A DNA stretch of 64,000 bases from Isoetes taiwanensis (GCA_021234155.1 JAJEKV010000133.1:1075710-1139709), one strand, 5' to 3'; counted from the first letter of the stretch, positions 23,142 through 34,779 are shown. A program made the numbers and translations. The notes: generated from the letters alone by a model not told the origin.

Positions 23142-23860
23142 CCATGAGTATAAATAGTTATTTTGATGCATGTTGTTCTAAGTTGCAATTTCAGCTTTAG
23201 TGGTGTTTTAGGAATAAGTTATAGCTAAAGTTATATTCAAGAAACAAAAGAAGTGACTGACTATCAATTGTCCGAGAACAAAATGCAAACGACAAAAGGC
23301 TTATAAACAAGGAAATCTTGTAGCAGATCTTGGAATAATAAATGATAGATATTGGACGAAGAAGGAAGAAGAAGCATCAAGAATCTTCCATGAATAAAAT
23401 TTGGGGTACTGGGACAGACCTACTCTTATTTGGGATGTTGTGAAAGAAGTAAAGAAGCAAAATTTGTTCTTATGAAAGACAAGCCATGAAGTACTTTTTA
23501 ATCTTCAAAATGTAGAAAACCATAGAAATATTAGATGGATTGCAAAAAAGTTAATATGAAATTGTACTATAATTGTGGTTTGAACTACTTTTCAACATTT
23601 GTTTTATGATCTATTTGAGTTGGATTTTAAGTTGTTTTATAAACAAGCATAAGTTAATTTATTTAAAAAATGTTGCCAAATGTTCAAGGCATTCCATCTC
23701 CTATATGCAATTATCCTATATTAATTCAAATGATGCATGGGGCCTTTTGAAGCCGGGAGATGTCAAACATTGCACAATGGTGGTCACAAGACTAGAAGTG
23801 GGGGGCAAATGGGTCGTTGATGCAAAGGGCAAGAACACATGCTCTGATAAGTGAATGTAA
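23142..23860. other. AT-rich stretch, no gene recognised
   Basis: Only short unconvincing open frames (for example 23573-23854, + strand). Some retroelement-like words occur but nothing supportable. Confidence 0.5.
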
Positions 23861-23990
23861 TGGAGAACGGAATGGGGGAAGCCATTCTTGCTGCCCCATG
23901 ACCTGCAGAATCAGGGAGCGCCGTTGAGGCGCGACCTGATTCTGCAGGTCATGGGGGCAGCAAGAATGGCTGACCCCATTCCGTTCTCCA
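23861..23990. repeat. Near-perfect 130-bp hairpin
   Basis: The arm beginning tggagaacggaatgggg pairs with ccccattccgttctcca for about 55 bp each with only two or three mismatches. The ~20-nt loop itself contains a gcgcc/ggcgc stem. Such a foldback could be a MITE core or yield a long double-stranded transcript. No flanking duplication is visible. Confidence 0.93.
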
Positions 23991-24100
23991 ACGTCAAGCA
24001 AAGATAAACCGGATTCTACCGGTTTCTGCACAGCTATTTGTCATTCTTGATCAGAATGACTCCAGATTTTTCAAGAACGCTCACCTACTTTGCTTGACGT
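23991..24100. repeat. Adjacent inverted repeat enclosing two small stems
   Basis: acgtcaagcaaag (23991-24003) is the exact reverse complement of ctttgcttgacgt (24088-24100). Inside are the stems aaaccggattctaccggttt and gtcattcttgatcagaatgac. It abuts the 23861-23990 hairpin directly, giving a two-hairpin block. Confidence 0.88.
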
Positions 24101-24787
24101 ATTGCAAAAGGAAGTATTAGAGAAATTTAAGAAGACCACCCGATCAAAATTTTGAGATTGTGTGAAGTGGCTACAAAGCATAGGGGCTTTGCAGGAGGGG
24201 TGGACGAGGAGGAGAATGCCAGGGGGAAACATAAGATGCTAGAATATTTATACAGGCTCAAAAAAAAAAGTAATCGGGTGCGTGGCTTTCGAAAAACTAT
24301 TGAAAAATGCAGACGTATAGAATGCTAATGATTTGAGACCATACTTCCTCACAAATTATCATCTGTTTTAGCAACGCAAAGAGACGCATGTGTTGCTACT
24401 TCTAGATAAGACACAATTCTCGACTAAGGCGTTAGATATATTTCTTGCTTACCTTCGGTAACCAGTTGGATTGTAACACGACTTTGGAAAGGATATGGGA
24501 GAGAATAGAGGAGAAGGATTGGACTAAACTCATTTTGAAATTGTAAAGGTATAAGAAGGCATCAGCAGTATAAAGTTCAGCCATTGGTTCTTCAAAAAAG
24601 CATTTGGAGTAGGTAATCAGCTTAACTTTATTATGCTCTTCACTTTAAGAATAGATTAAATTAATAGTATACGTCAGAAGCGTAACTCGCAACGAATTGC
24701 GGATTGTGCAATGTGGTTGAATCTACACATGAGTCTCTAAGGAAATTAGGATATGCATCTGTATATTGTAACGGTTATGGAATATGT
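24101..24787. other. Decayed stretch, no gene recognised
   Basis: The + strand reads as fragmentary coding sequence around 24400-24580 (LDIFLAYLR, then a frame change, ERIWERIEEKDW), interrupted by stops. No family assigned. Confidence 0.35.
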
Positions 24788-24885
24788 AATTCTTGCCGGC
24801 AGGAAATTTCGGGGCGAAAGCCCTGGCGAGCGGCGGCAGCCGCGAGCCTGGGCGCGCGCCCCAAAATTTCCTGCCGGCAAGAATT
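24788..24885. repeat. GC-rich hairpin (attcttgccggcagg arms)
   Basis: Arms aattcttgccggcaggaaat and atttcctgccggcaagaatt pair perfectly, and pairing continues through gggc/gccc. The loop contains cggcggcagccg, which can pair further. GC content is sharply higher than the AT-rich surroundings. Overlapping ORFs here on both strands are by-products of the symmetry. Confidence 0.92.
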
Positions 24886-24890
24886 TCTTG

Positions 24891-25041
24891 ACGAAATAAA
24901 CGCCGCCTTGATATTTCCGGCTGTCCAAATTTTTTTCCGGCGACATTTTGGCACCAAAAAATCAGGAAAGCATCGACAGAAAGTTTCAGGTTTAAAAAAC
25001 AAGGCAAAAAAGCCGAAATATCAAGGCGGCGTTTATTTCGT
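24891..25041. repeat. Second hairpin, acgaaataaacgccgcc arms
   Basis: The arm at 24891-24922 (acgaaataaacgccgccttg...) is the reverse complement of the arm at 25011-25041, ~31 bp with one mismatch. The spacer is ~90 bp. It lies 5 bp after the first hairpin. The two may be one composite foldback element; no TSD is seen. Confidence 0.9.
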
Positions 25042-25960
25042 ATATTAAATAGGGGAACTTCGAAATTTAGAATTTGAAATTTTATGTCCCTTCGATGTTA
25101 GAATCAGCATATAAAGGTCGACTTTGGGATCGCAGAATTGCAATTGAAGTGTTATCATAATCTGGAGGAATTAGCGATGGCAACAGAGAAGAGGAAAAGG
25201 ATGAGAAGATCGATAGATGACAAAAATGAATAGTGCACCAGGTGCGCAGATCTGAGATGGTCAGAATTCAGCAAATAAACAGGAAGTGGTGGTCGGTGAG
25301 GTTCAGGTAGAATGGAAGGCCGAAGTTCGAGGAAAGTTGAGGCCGGAAATAGAAAGTGAGGTGGTTTACTATTGTTGTGGGTTGAACTGCGGGTGCTACG
25401 ACCGAAAACAAAAGACATGTTCATACTACCTAAGGGCACATTGTTATAAATGCATGCAGTTGCATCAACCACACGATTCACTGGAGAAGGGCTACAACAT
25501 GGAGGAGATGTATGCATTTGCGCCATTGAGCTGGAATGCCGGAGGATACAGGCAGCTACCGATATCAATACTAAATTGCTTCAAGGGAAAATGTCCAATA
25601 TGAAGGAGTGTATGCAATTGATGTGGCTTATGAACAAGAGGATGAGAAGCTCAAGATATAACCTTCAGACATGCAACAAGGATAGGGTATGTAGTATTTG
25701 CAGGGGTATCAATCCAATGGATTCAAGGTGTGAAGCAGCAACGGAGGGCAGCCGATGAAGGAACAACGCGAATAGCGTAGCTTCGGGTATATAGAATAGT
25801 TTTTTGTTTTGTAGTATACTTTTATTGAAGACATAAAGAAGGGGGGAAGAATTCATAGGAGGAAATTTTGGGCAGATAGCACGGGAGCACCTCGGTGTCG
25901 TAATAAGACCTTTCTATTAGCTCTGGCTGCAGGGAGGTGCATAAGTCGCCAATCGGTGCG
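25042..25960. other. Open but unrecognised frames
   Basis: Overlapping + frames at 25286-25603 (Cys-rich: YYCCGLNCGCYDRK) and 25450-25758, and a - frame at 25155-25568. None shows a domain I can name. A short T-rich and aagaagggggg tract near 25800-25850 could be a degenerate retroelement tail. Confidence 0.3.
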
Positions 25961-25975
25961 AACAGTAGGAAAGCA

Positions 25976-27185
25976 ATTTGGTCGGTGCTTCGTTCGGGAG
26001 CCAGCCGGGTTCGCCTCGCTTAAGGGAACCAGGGATTCGCCCAGGCGAACCCAATATGTTGACGTGGCGGTGAGGTGGCGCTACCCACCTGGTTCGCCCA
26101 AGCGAACCCGAACCAGGGTTAAGCAGGGGCGTGCGAACGCTGGCAGGTCTGGCAGGTCGGATCAGCAGGGGCAGGGGCCGGGTTCGCCTAAGCGAACCCA
26201 ACAATAACTTCGAGCAATTGTGGGCCTCAATCCGGCGAAACGCTGGATGTAAATGGCTCCAAAGCCCATTCAACCGGGCAGCACAACAAAAAGCGGCCTT
26301 GCGCAGGGACACAAAAACGATCCGTGGAAGGAAAAAAAAAAAAAAGCGGCCTGCGGCGTTGTGTTGCCGTTTCCGCTTCACATGCCATAGCCGCTGTCGT
26401 AAAAAGCAAAGGCGTAAATTTGGCCCACACAGGGACCCCTTTAATCCTTAATTCTTCGAAAATCAAACCCATAAAATCTGCTCCAATTTGCCCGGTTGGA
26501 TTGGAATAAAAAGAAGGAGGATCGGGCAAAGGGGAAGGAACAAAGCCCATGTCTCAACTGGGGTCGCAATCCTTCCTTCGCCATTGGGGCTCAAGTCTAA
26601 AGGATTGGGCGGAAGCACGCAGCAGAGGCCGCCATAGCCATACCCTTCAAGACCCAACTCCAACATCCGGTTGGCTGATTGGTTTAAAAAGGGATCAATC
26701 GATCCGAAAAGAATTGCGGCGACGCAAAAATTTATCCAATCTACTTCGATTAGCGGCGTTGTACAAATTCGAGGGATTTATCTCGATACTGAATGTGATT
26801 GTTCTAAAGGGTTTGTCGAATTTAAGCAATGCAATTGGGGCACAGAGTCAGGATCGAAAAACAGGGGAATGGAATCGGATCAACAATGCGGTAATGATTT
26901 TTGAGAAGGGGCACAGGGCAGTGGAAATATTTGGGGGCACAATGGGCCGTTTGGGTTCGCTTTGCCGAACCGGGGCGGGCCTCGCAGACTGCCACCCCGC
27001 CTCGCCGATCCGACCGCGCCGGCGCTCACATGACGCCTCCGGCTTAACCCCGTTCGGGTTCGCTTAGGCTAACCCCGGTGGGTAGCCATCTCAAAGACCA
27101 CGTCAACATAACGGGTTCGCCTGGGCGAATCCGTGGGGTTCGCTTGGGCGAACCCGCTTGGCGGTTTGACCCAATTTCGGGAGCC
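25976..27185. mobile_element. Inverted-repeat element with palindrome-packed ends (~1.2 kb)
   Basis: About 220 bp at 25990-26210 is the imperfect inverted repeat of 26945-27185: gattcgcccaggcgaaccc, then atgttgacgtgg, gctacccacc, aacccgaac.gggttaagc and ggtcggatc recur in reversed order. Both arms contain small palindromes of the form GGGTTCGCCTAAGCGAACCC (five or more variants). The ~730-bp centre has overlapping open frames (26131-26904) without a recognisable domain. Exact termini and TSD could not be fixed. A MITE or Pack-type element is likely. Confidence 0.8.
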
Positions 27186-27256
27186 AATAAAGTGGGCGCA
27201 ATTTGGTAATACAATGTCCTCAAAATATAATAAGCTCAAAAGGGAAGGCATGACAT

Positions 27257-27488
27257 ACGTAAAGGACGGTTAGGCTGCATTCAGCCTTATCCGCCAATGT
27301 TACGTCGCCACGTGTCATATTTTCTTTTTGTGGATTTCTCCTGGCGTGGTTCTGGTCTACACTCTGTTATTGCTGGTCGACATTCTGAATCTTGTTCCGC
27401 TCTTGCTCCACATTCTGTACAAAGAACATCTGCACCGTCCACGTGGCAGCGATCAACGGCTGAAATGCAGCCTAACCGTCCTTCACGT
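27257..27488. mobile_element. MITE-like foldback, 232 bp
   Basis: Terminal inverted repeats acgtaaaggacggttaggct... and its complement match over ~30 bp with two differences (gctgcattcagcc against ggctgaaatgcagc). The inner 170 bp also shows a weak cacgtgtc/ccacgtgg pairing. No clear TSD. Confidence 0.8.
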
Positions 27489-27493
27489 TAATC

Positions 27494-27598
27494 GAATGGC
27501 CAGGCTTGATTCGGCTTGATTCAGCCAGCCAAAACCGGCCTCCCTCCTCCTGTCGCCGGTTTTCTGCTTAATTTGGAATCAAGCCCAGCGGGCCATTC
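27494..27598. mobile_element. Short foldback, 105 bp
   Basis: gaatggcc-aggcttgattc pairs with gaatcaagcccagcgggccattc, and inner aaaaccggc/gccggtttt pairs. It begins 6 bp after the previous foldback. It is possibly a MITE remnant. Confidence 0.7.
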
Positions 27599-28070
27599 CC
27601 TTATACAGAAGGAGCGAATAGTTTGCTAAAATATATACTAGAATACTAAGTTGAAACGTAATTTTTTATGAAATATGAGCCGCTGATAGGAGTTCAAATA
27701 GTTTAACACTGAATTTTGTGCAAGCAATTGATATGTTCTATATTAACAATAAGACAAACGTCAACAAGTTGAGAGAGGATGTGAGATCATGCATGAAGAA
27801 AAGATCATTGGCATTTACAAATTGAAAACTTACTTAGTAAATATGTTCTATATATCTATGATCAAGAATTATATATGAAATATCTTAAACAAGCATGTCT
27901 ATAGTGGCACTCAAATGTTGTATCATGAAAATTAGTCCCAGGTCCCATGGGTGTAGAAAAACTATAAACTTCTCACTTACTTATTGTCAAAATTCTGGGT
28001 AACATCAAAAACTTTGAAGCCATTAGAGTGGCTCAGCACCAGTAGCAAACTGCATGATAGTGTGACCATG
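27599..28070. other. AT-rich stretch, nothing recognised
   Basis: No open frame or repeat of note. Confidence 0.6.
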
Positions 28071-28332
28071 CCACTGGCAAGGGGGATTCACTCATGTATA
28101 AGGGGGATATGCCATCTGCGTGCATGGGGTGGCAAAAAACCCCCCTGTATACGGATCTTTAAAAGCAAATTTTGACCCCTTTCGAATAAAAACTACCTAG
28201 GATAATGCAAAAAATACCAGAAAAAGGACCCCCTACCGACCGTATATGTACGAAAATGGGTCCAAAAAACCCCCTCCCCGTGCATGCACATGGTTTATAC
28301 GCCCAAAACTGTGAACCCCCCTTGGCCACTGG
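28071..28332. mobile_element. MITE-like element, CACTGGCAAGGGGG ends
   Basis: The left end cactggcaagggggattcac and the right end gtgaaccccccttggccactg are imperfect inverted repeats (~20 bp). Partial symmetry continues inward (gtataagggggatat/gtatatgtacg; tgcgtgcatggggtgg/ccccgtgcatgca). The CACTGGC/CAGTGGC ends recall hAT elements, but no 8-bp TSD can be shown. Confidence 0.55.
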
Positions 28333-29550
28333 TGCATAAGAAAATTAGATAGTTGAATAGCCGGACTATGTGATACTCCCATCGCTGCTTAAAAGTGTAC
28401 TATACACTACTGACTAACACCCAGGGCTGAATGCTTCTACAAATATTGGATTCACACACACAAGTGCATGTCAAAGCGGTTCTATCTCCAGTGCCCGGGC
28501 TAACCACACTGACAATTGGCAGGACTGCGTGGAACTTCCATCGTTGCCACAAGTGTTCCCTCAACTGCTGACAAAATCAAGGATTGAGCGGTTTCATACC
28601 GACACAGGGTATGCAGACAAAAATACATCACTAATCGGGACGAGTGTGCAGACTTAATGCGGCCACAAATAAAATTGGCTGAGGCCAATTGGCACGACTT
28701 AGTGATGTTTTGATGGTCGGTGCCAAGAGGTGGTAGGAATAATTATCAGGAAAGGGTAGAGGTGAGTCGTTCTGGAATTGAGAATTGTAGGATTCATAAA
28801 AGCTTGACAACAGATTCGATGGACACAAAGAATTTGAAATTCAATCAAAAATGAAAGGGATAAGCTTATAAAAACATAGGATTGTGAAGGGTCGCACGAT
28901 AAAGCAGTCAAGATGGAGTTAAGCTAGAATAATTTGATATGGAGAGTCTTTCAAAAGCAGAAGTCTAGATGATACTCAAAAGGATAGCGAACCTGGCCGG
29001 ACAATAGACAATTCTGATGAACAAGATGGATACACCGTGGGGAAACAGACAGAGGAAATCGTGAATATGAAGGTGTAGCTGGAACTCATTAAGACCGTAA
29101 GCATAAGCAGGGAGGCCAAAATAGATATGGCGGCAATCAACTAAGGGCTGGACAAGCTGGAAGAGAGGAGATATCATCCAGTCAATCTTGCAGCAGACCT
29201 AGTGAGCGACAACTTTGTCATCCTCTAGCTGCTTCTAAGCCATAGAAACGGTAGCAATTGTTTTCTATTTTCCTAACATCAATATAGAAATGAATTTAAT
29301 AGAATTACGATGTTTTACCATAAAATAAGATTTCCTACTATAAAATGTCCATTAATTTGGCAAATTTAGTATAGTTCGGATGCATTATTATCAGTTTTTA
29401 GTGATTTTATAGAGTTTTTGAGGTTATGCATCCTAATAAACCATCAAATCCATATTTTTAAAATTGGTAAAATATAGCAATTTTACAAAATTTCACACCT
29501 TAAAGTCATTACTGGACCCTGAAGAAAGGAAAGTAAAGCAAGTAAAGGGA
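28333..29550. other. Unassigned stretch with short open frames
   Basis: Short frames on the - strand (28500-29177) and a decayed + strand coding-like run around 28960-29220 (DNSDEQDGYTVGKQTEEIV...), which could be the upstream part of the LINE ORF1-like fragment that follows. AT-rich from 29230 to 29520. Confidence 0.35.
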
Positions 29551-29551
29551 A

Positions 29552-29761
29552 ATGCAGGATCAAGTGATGATAAAACTAGATGTTCATGTCATTGGGATTA
29601 AGGAGTTTCCTAAGCAGAATGGTTATGAATTGACTGCAGACTTTTTCCAGAGGGAGCTAGGGGAGCCGAGATCAGGGATAGTACGAGCAGAGAGAGCAAG
29701 GGTGTTTAAGGGAAGGACAAGGCACATCAAAGTCATGCTCAAGGATATGGGGATGAAATAG
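29552..29761 (+). pseudogene. LINE ORF1-like fragment (RNA-binding region)
   Basis: The frame reads IKLDVHVIGIKEFPKQNGYE, then FFQRELG, RAERARVFKGRTRHIKVML. The order of GI-x-E-x5-E, a helix, ERA-R and a final R-x-IKV strand resembles the RRM-like Transposase_22 region of L1-type ORF1 proteins. A similar fragment lies at 63838-64000. The frame stops at TAG and downstream sequence (29760-30285) contains only broken frames. The assignment is by pattern only. Confidence 0.4.
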
Positions 29762-30400
29762 AGAGTGCTGAGGAAGGGGAGTGGTCATGTTGTAGGGTAC
29801 GAGTGGGACGAGTAATAGAATCCATGATGAGGAAGCAAAGGGAGGAAAGGAATCGGGAACTGGATAATTGAGAAGACTGAGAAACAAAGGAATTCGAGCA
29901 CAAATGAAGTATGGCAAAGTTCAAATATTGAGCCCAGTAGGATTGAATGGGGCAAAGGGTTCATTGTCAGCAAACAATCAGTAACCAGTATGGAGGAATC
30001 CATCTGTAGACTAGGGAAATCAATGGAAGGAAGACGGGCCAGGTGTAAACGAAAAAAGAGGTGAAAGGAACAAAGAGATCACAAGTTCAGGAGCCTTTGA
30101 TCGTTGCAAGTCAGAACAATGGGATCAAACCGATGGGAGGAGGAAGGGCAGTGAGGGAAAGGGGATTAGATTTAGGAGGATCCAAGGAGGTAAATGGAAT
30201 AGACAGAGTAAGGAACAGGAGAAATTACAACAAATTTTTAGAATTACAGTGGATATCCTTGGAACACATAGACCAAAGCCAATGACAATGAAGAAATCAA
30301 CTACAGTAGATCGAGACAGAATGATGCTATTTAGGGCATGTATAGAAGAGTTAATAACTTCTTATGAGTGGGAAGACAAAGATACATCGATAATGGGAGT

Positions 30401-30800
30401 CACTACAAGAGGATGGGGGATATAGTGTCAACCCTTGTGACAAGCCATTGATGTAGTGACAATTTTGTGTCGACTGCTACTATCTTGACACAAAGTGCTT
30501 GTGAATGACATCCTATTGTCAACTTTTTATCGCAGTTATTACAACCACTTTTAGACAATATTATAACTAACATGTACCAATCTCTTCTTAAGACTTGTAA
30601 TAAAATTGTATCTGAAATTTTGTCTAATATTTCAACTGAATTGTGAGGAGCACGCGCCCAATTTAAGTGGGTTGTTCCAACAATTTTTAAACAATAGTAT
30701 AGCCAGATCGCTACAACATTTTCTTAAGACTTATAATGGAATGCCATCAAATTTTGTATCTAGTATTTCAACGAAATTGTGTTGTTGTGTATTCATACAT
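30401..30800. repeat. CACTA terminus and subterminal repeats
   Basis: The terminus CACTACAAGA is followed within 150 bp by tagtgtcaacccttgtgac, tagtgacaattttgtgtcga and tcttgacacaaag. Two ~125-bp related blocks (gtctaatatttcaac... / gtatctagtatttcaac..., each after cttaagactt) follow at about 30540-30790. Subterminal repeats of this kind are TnpA-binding sites in En/Spm. Confidence 0.8.
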
Positions 30801-31301
30801 AAGATATAGTACTACACCAAGGGATATTACTTGGTATCAAGAATGATTTGATACTTAAGAACTAATTGGATGAGGGGAATACTAAATGGTATTAGCAGAA
30901 AAAACAGTGGAGCAAATCTATCACAAAGACAAGACCCATCAAATACGAGATACTTGCAATATACATAATAGATAATCAAACTCCAAGAACTAGGGCTAAT
31001 TGAATAAATGAATTCATGGAATTCAAAATGATGAAAAAAATGCCACTACAATCTAGACCGCTATTATAGGCTGCATCTCGACTAATGTTTGCCCCTATTC
31101 TCAATAGATGGAATGAGAAAGTGATGCTGCCCTTGAAGGATGATCTCGAAGGACGAGCATAACAAGAAGAGGGGGCCTCTAGCTTCTCAAAATTTACAAG
31201 GCATTTAGAGATAGTTCCAGAGATGACAAACTTGGAAAGAAAACACTCAATATCAACTAATCTAAATCATAATAATAATAGCGATAAGATTATAATGCTG
31301 A
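30800..31301. other. 3' non-coding part of the CACTA element
   Basis: Between the subterminal repeats and the TNP2 stop. No gene seen. Confidence 0.6.
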
Positions 31302-33083
31302 TTATTCATATGTGAACACGTCAAGTTGTTCACCTAGATCATGCTCAATGTCATCTATCTCATCATCATCTAGATATAAATGAAGAGCCAAACCTCTAAT
31401 TGCCTCAAAATGATCATGTGCATGTCCGACAATTTCTTCATCTTCAGTATAATCCTCATCATGATCACGAACATGGATTGGCAAATTAAATGGAGATCGG
31501 AGTACATAATTCACTTCTTTACCAGCTTCCTCCCTCTGTGAAAGTGACAATGGCAAATCACCATGCTCATCTGTATCATCCTCAGGCAAATCATCTTTGA
31601 GATAATCTTCTCCCAAATATGCCTCCTCCTCCTCCTCCTCCTCCTCCTCCTCCTCCAATAATGTGTCATCAACATTACTGGCGATGTCTAGAACACCACC
31701 ACCATCAGCATAGTCATCGGCGTTTCTGAGATAAAGCAATTATAATTTTCTTGGTTGACAACGCATTTACAATCCACCAATTTGTGTCATTAGGATTCTC
31801 ATGGATAAATATCTGCTCAACCTGACTTGGAAACACGAAAGGTTCTTTCATTTCAGCCAATACCTTTGAAGAATCCACTTCTGAAAATCTGGATGGATGA
31901 GTCCTAACTGTTTTGCCACGACCTCTATATACAACTTTGAACCATCGTGCCTTCAAGACATTTACATGAAAGCTACGATAATCCAACTCAATAATGGCTA
32001 TCAGGATTCCCATATAATCCAGGCTACTCTCCAGAAGATTGTGATGCCTGTTACAAGATTGACTTTTTTGATCAAATTCTGCGCTGATCCCTGAATCAAA
32101 TGTAACCCTACACTTATCAACACTGTTGATGAGAAAATGCTGGTCGTATGCCCACATTAAAGTATAGAATCGTGTCTAGAATCAAATTATAATAGTTATG
32201 AGTATTATAATATAAAGAGATCCGTGAAACTTAGGATCAAAGATTTATAGTTTTATACCTTCCTGCTACAACCAAGGGCAAGCTCATAATCATCATCTGG
32301 AATACCTTGGCCACGATCTTTAGCTTCGTCCATACGAGCCAACAACCATGCATTATCCATAAGATCTAGAAAACTACATTGTCTTATTGATCGTCCTGTT
32401 GGCCTTCTTCGTGCATCCTCTTTAGCAATTTCATACAAGTCCCTCCATGGTTGCAAACTTGCAGTATTATTAAGGACAAATGTACTTATAGCAATAAGCA
32501 TGTCATCACTCAAACTTCGTTCTACTCCATTACCTTGTAATACTTCTGACATAATCTCTTTGGGTTCTTCTTTTTCCCATAATTTAGGACCATCTAGATG
32601 GCATGAGGTAGTGGCATCATTTAAGTAAAATAATGTTTCTTGCACAAGATGACCTTCAGCCATGCAACCCTCTGGTTTTGCCATTTGATGCACAAAGCTT
32701 TTGAGCACCTTCATGTAGCGCTCTAGAAAGAACATCCATCTGCTAGGAGCAGGTCCTGCCAACCTTATCTCATTTGGAATATGCATCAATAGATGTCCTA
32801 TATATGTAAGCACATTGTTAATCGTACTTAGAGTTGCTAGAAATAAAACTGTACTCATAGTTTCTATGTAGAATTTAATCAGTAGTACCTGGAGGTCAAA
32901 AAAACAGGTGGAAAATTCGTTTTCAATGTCACAAAGCAGTATAATCACTTCCTCCTCCACTTTTGATATCTCAACCACTTCAATTTCTTCAGAGGAGACC
33001 CACCTTGCAAATTTACCCAATCGGAATAGAATGCTCCTTACTTGTGGGGTCAAGAAGTCACCTATCACACATGGAAGTATATG
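31302..33083 (-). pseudogene. TNP2-type CACTA transposase, 3' half
   Basis: First exon (up to 33083, after acceptor gacttgcag) starts HILPCVIGDFLTPQVR. DUF4218 hallmarks follow: LLMHIPNEIRLAGP, RWMFFLERYMK, PEGCMAEGHL. The next exon (from ~32183, ending near 31755) is DUF4216: GILIAIIELDYRSFHV, KARWFKV, FVFPSQVEQIFI, NDTNWWIV. The last exon (to 31302) is an acidic tail with a poly-Glu run encoded by (TCC)n on the + strand. Donors gtactac and gtataaa are visible. The phase at the short DUF4218 intron (~32810-32890) does not match exactly, so a small indel is likely. The N-terminal exons are displaced by insertions. Confidence 0.92.
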
Positions 33084-33159
33084 CTGCAAGTCCATAAAGT
33101 ATCATCATTGCATATGTTGCAATACACATCAAAAACGATGCCCACATCCTCCTTAAAAT

Positions 33160-33790
33160 CCCCTGTAAAAACCCCCTCAAAATCCCCCTTTTCGTGGAAT
33201 AGCAATGATTTTCAGAAACGGGGTATTTGGCCACATTCCCCCCTTTGTGATTTTGTAGATTAGTATCCTCTTATTTGAAGTTTTTTTTATATCCCCTATT
33301 GCCATATGTAATGTTCGTACCCCATTTCTTGCAACTAATATTCATACCCCTTTCCTCAACAATCTCCCTTTCCTGATTTTGTAGTTTCATATCCCCTTAC
33401 TCGAAACTTTCTTCATTTGTACCCCGTTTCTACATATACAATATTCGTACCCCATTTCTTGCAACCACTATTCATACCCCGTTTCTTGCAACCACTATTC
33501 ATACCCCTTTTCTCAACAATCCCCCTTTTGTGATTTTGTAGTTTGATATCCCCTTACTCGAAAATTTCTTCATTTGTACCCCATTCCATATGTGCGTACC
33601 CCGTTAAAACAATCAATGTTCATACCCCATTATGACAACAATCCCCCCTTTGTGATATATATCCTCCTATCAAAAATTCTTTCAATTGTACTCTGTTTCT
33701 ACATGCAATGTGTTCCCCGTTTCCATATGCAACAATCCCCCATTTCCATTTGCAATGTTTTACCCTGTTCCCTATTTCTGCAACTCCCCC
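33160..33790. repeat. C-rich minisatellite at the left end of the 8.2 kb element
   Basis: Degenerate units combine gtaccccatttcttgcaacc, attcatacccc, caatcccccttt and gtgattttgtagtttgatat. Periods of 30 and ~150 bp are mixed. No coding capacity. Confidence 0.85.
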
Positions 33791-33879
33791 TTTATATTTT
33801 ATAGGCTAACATCCTCTTCATGTTAATGTCTATAACTTGTAAAATTAGCTCTATACCATGCTGTAAAATTAGATGGGTA

Positions 33880-34143
33880 CACAAACAACGTAAGCCAAGA
33901 ATTAAAGTTAGATATTGAGCATGCCCTTCTAATAGATCCAAAGTAAATATATTAGCCAAATTGTTACATAAAACCTGCTTTATTGGGAACAAAAGCTGCA
34001 TGATTTACCATAGCTTTAAATGATGTAAGGTAGATTGTCCAGCACATGGAACAACAAAGCCATGCATTATATCACTTCAAACAATTAACCAACTCCAATT
34101 ATCACTTCAAACATGGATCTAGTGATGATAACAATCTAGAGTA
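33880..34143 (+). repeat. Direct repeat, copy 1 (with 37190-37438)
   Basis: About 260 bp (aattaaagttagatattgag... to ...gatgataacaatctagagta) recurs 3.3 kb downstream with roughly 90% identity by eye. The pair brackets the PPR fragment and the MITE-like repeat. Confidence 0.92.
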
Positions 34144-34779
34144 CAGACCATATAGGCTGCTAATTATTGATCATTCAGAAATCTTGCTACCCAAATGACA
34201 TTCCTGCCAGTTCCAAGTGCATGGGCATTCCACAATAAGCAAATCCAGTTTCACGCTTTGGGCACGAAAACAATGTGAGATAAAGAATAAGATACCGCTA
34301 ACGATGAAATGTTGCTCTTCAGTTGCTCTTCAGAAATGCAGGTCTGTGATCCACCAAAGCTGCAAAAGGTCAAACAAAATTTAGTACAGATCCTTAAATG
34401 ATCTTGCTAGTGGAGAAACAAATGCCAAAAGAAAACTATTATTTCTTATCGGAATCTACATGCATCAACTAGCAGATTTTGATGCGTTCATGAGGTTAAA
34501 TATGTAGCATAATAACAGGGGGTTTCCCTTGTATTTTTGTACCTTTTTCCCTATGGTTTTCATATGATTGTTTGTCGTATTTTATGGGACATACTAATGC
34601 GTGCATACGCTCTAATAAATTTTCATCACATTTTTCAATGGTTAACCCCTTGAGCATGCAATATTTTCATATTTTAGGGTTCTCTACTTCAATATTCCTA
34701 GTTTCTTTTACATGCAAGTATCGAGGACCATGAGGTTAGGGTTTTCTGTTGCTATCAGCGAGGAAGCGGCCGCATCCAG

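Noticed and set aside
27297-27519. Overlapping + ORFs of 63-64 aa
   Set aside because: They lie in a 232-bp foldback and have no protein features.
28500-28911. - strand ORFs considered as a gene
   Set aside because: Three overlapping short frames without a consistent product, start or domain.
31621-31654. (TCC)n as a free-standing microsatellite
   Set aside because: It encodes the poly-Glu run in the acidic C-terminal tail of TNP2, so it is part of that exon.
30401-33083. Link between this - strand TNP2 3' half and the + strand TNP2 5' halves in the tandem array
   Set aside because: Opposite strand and separated by 10 kb of unrelated elements; the missing middle of the - strand copy is found at 49898-50337 instead.
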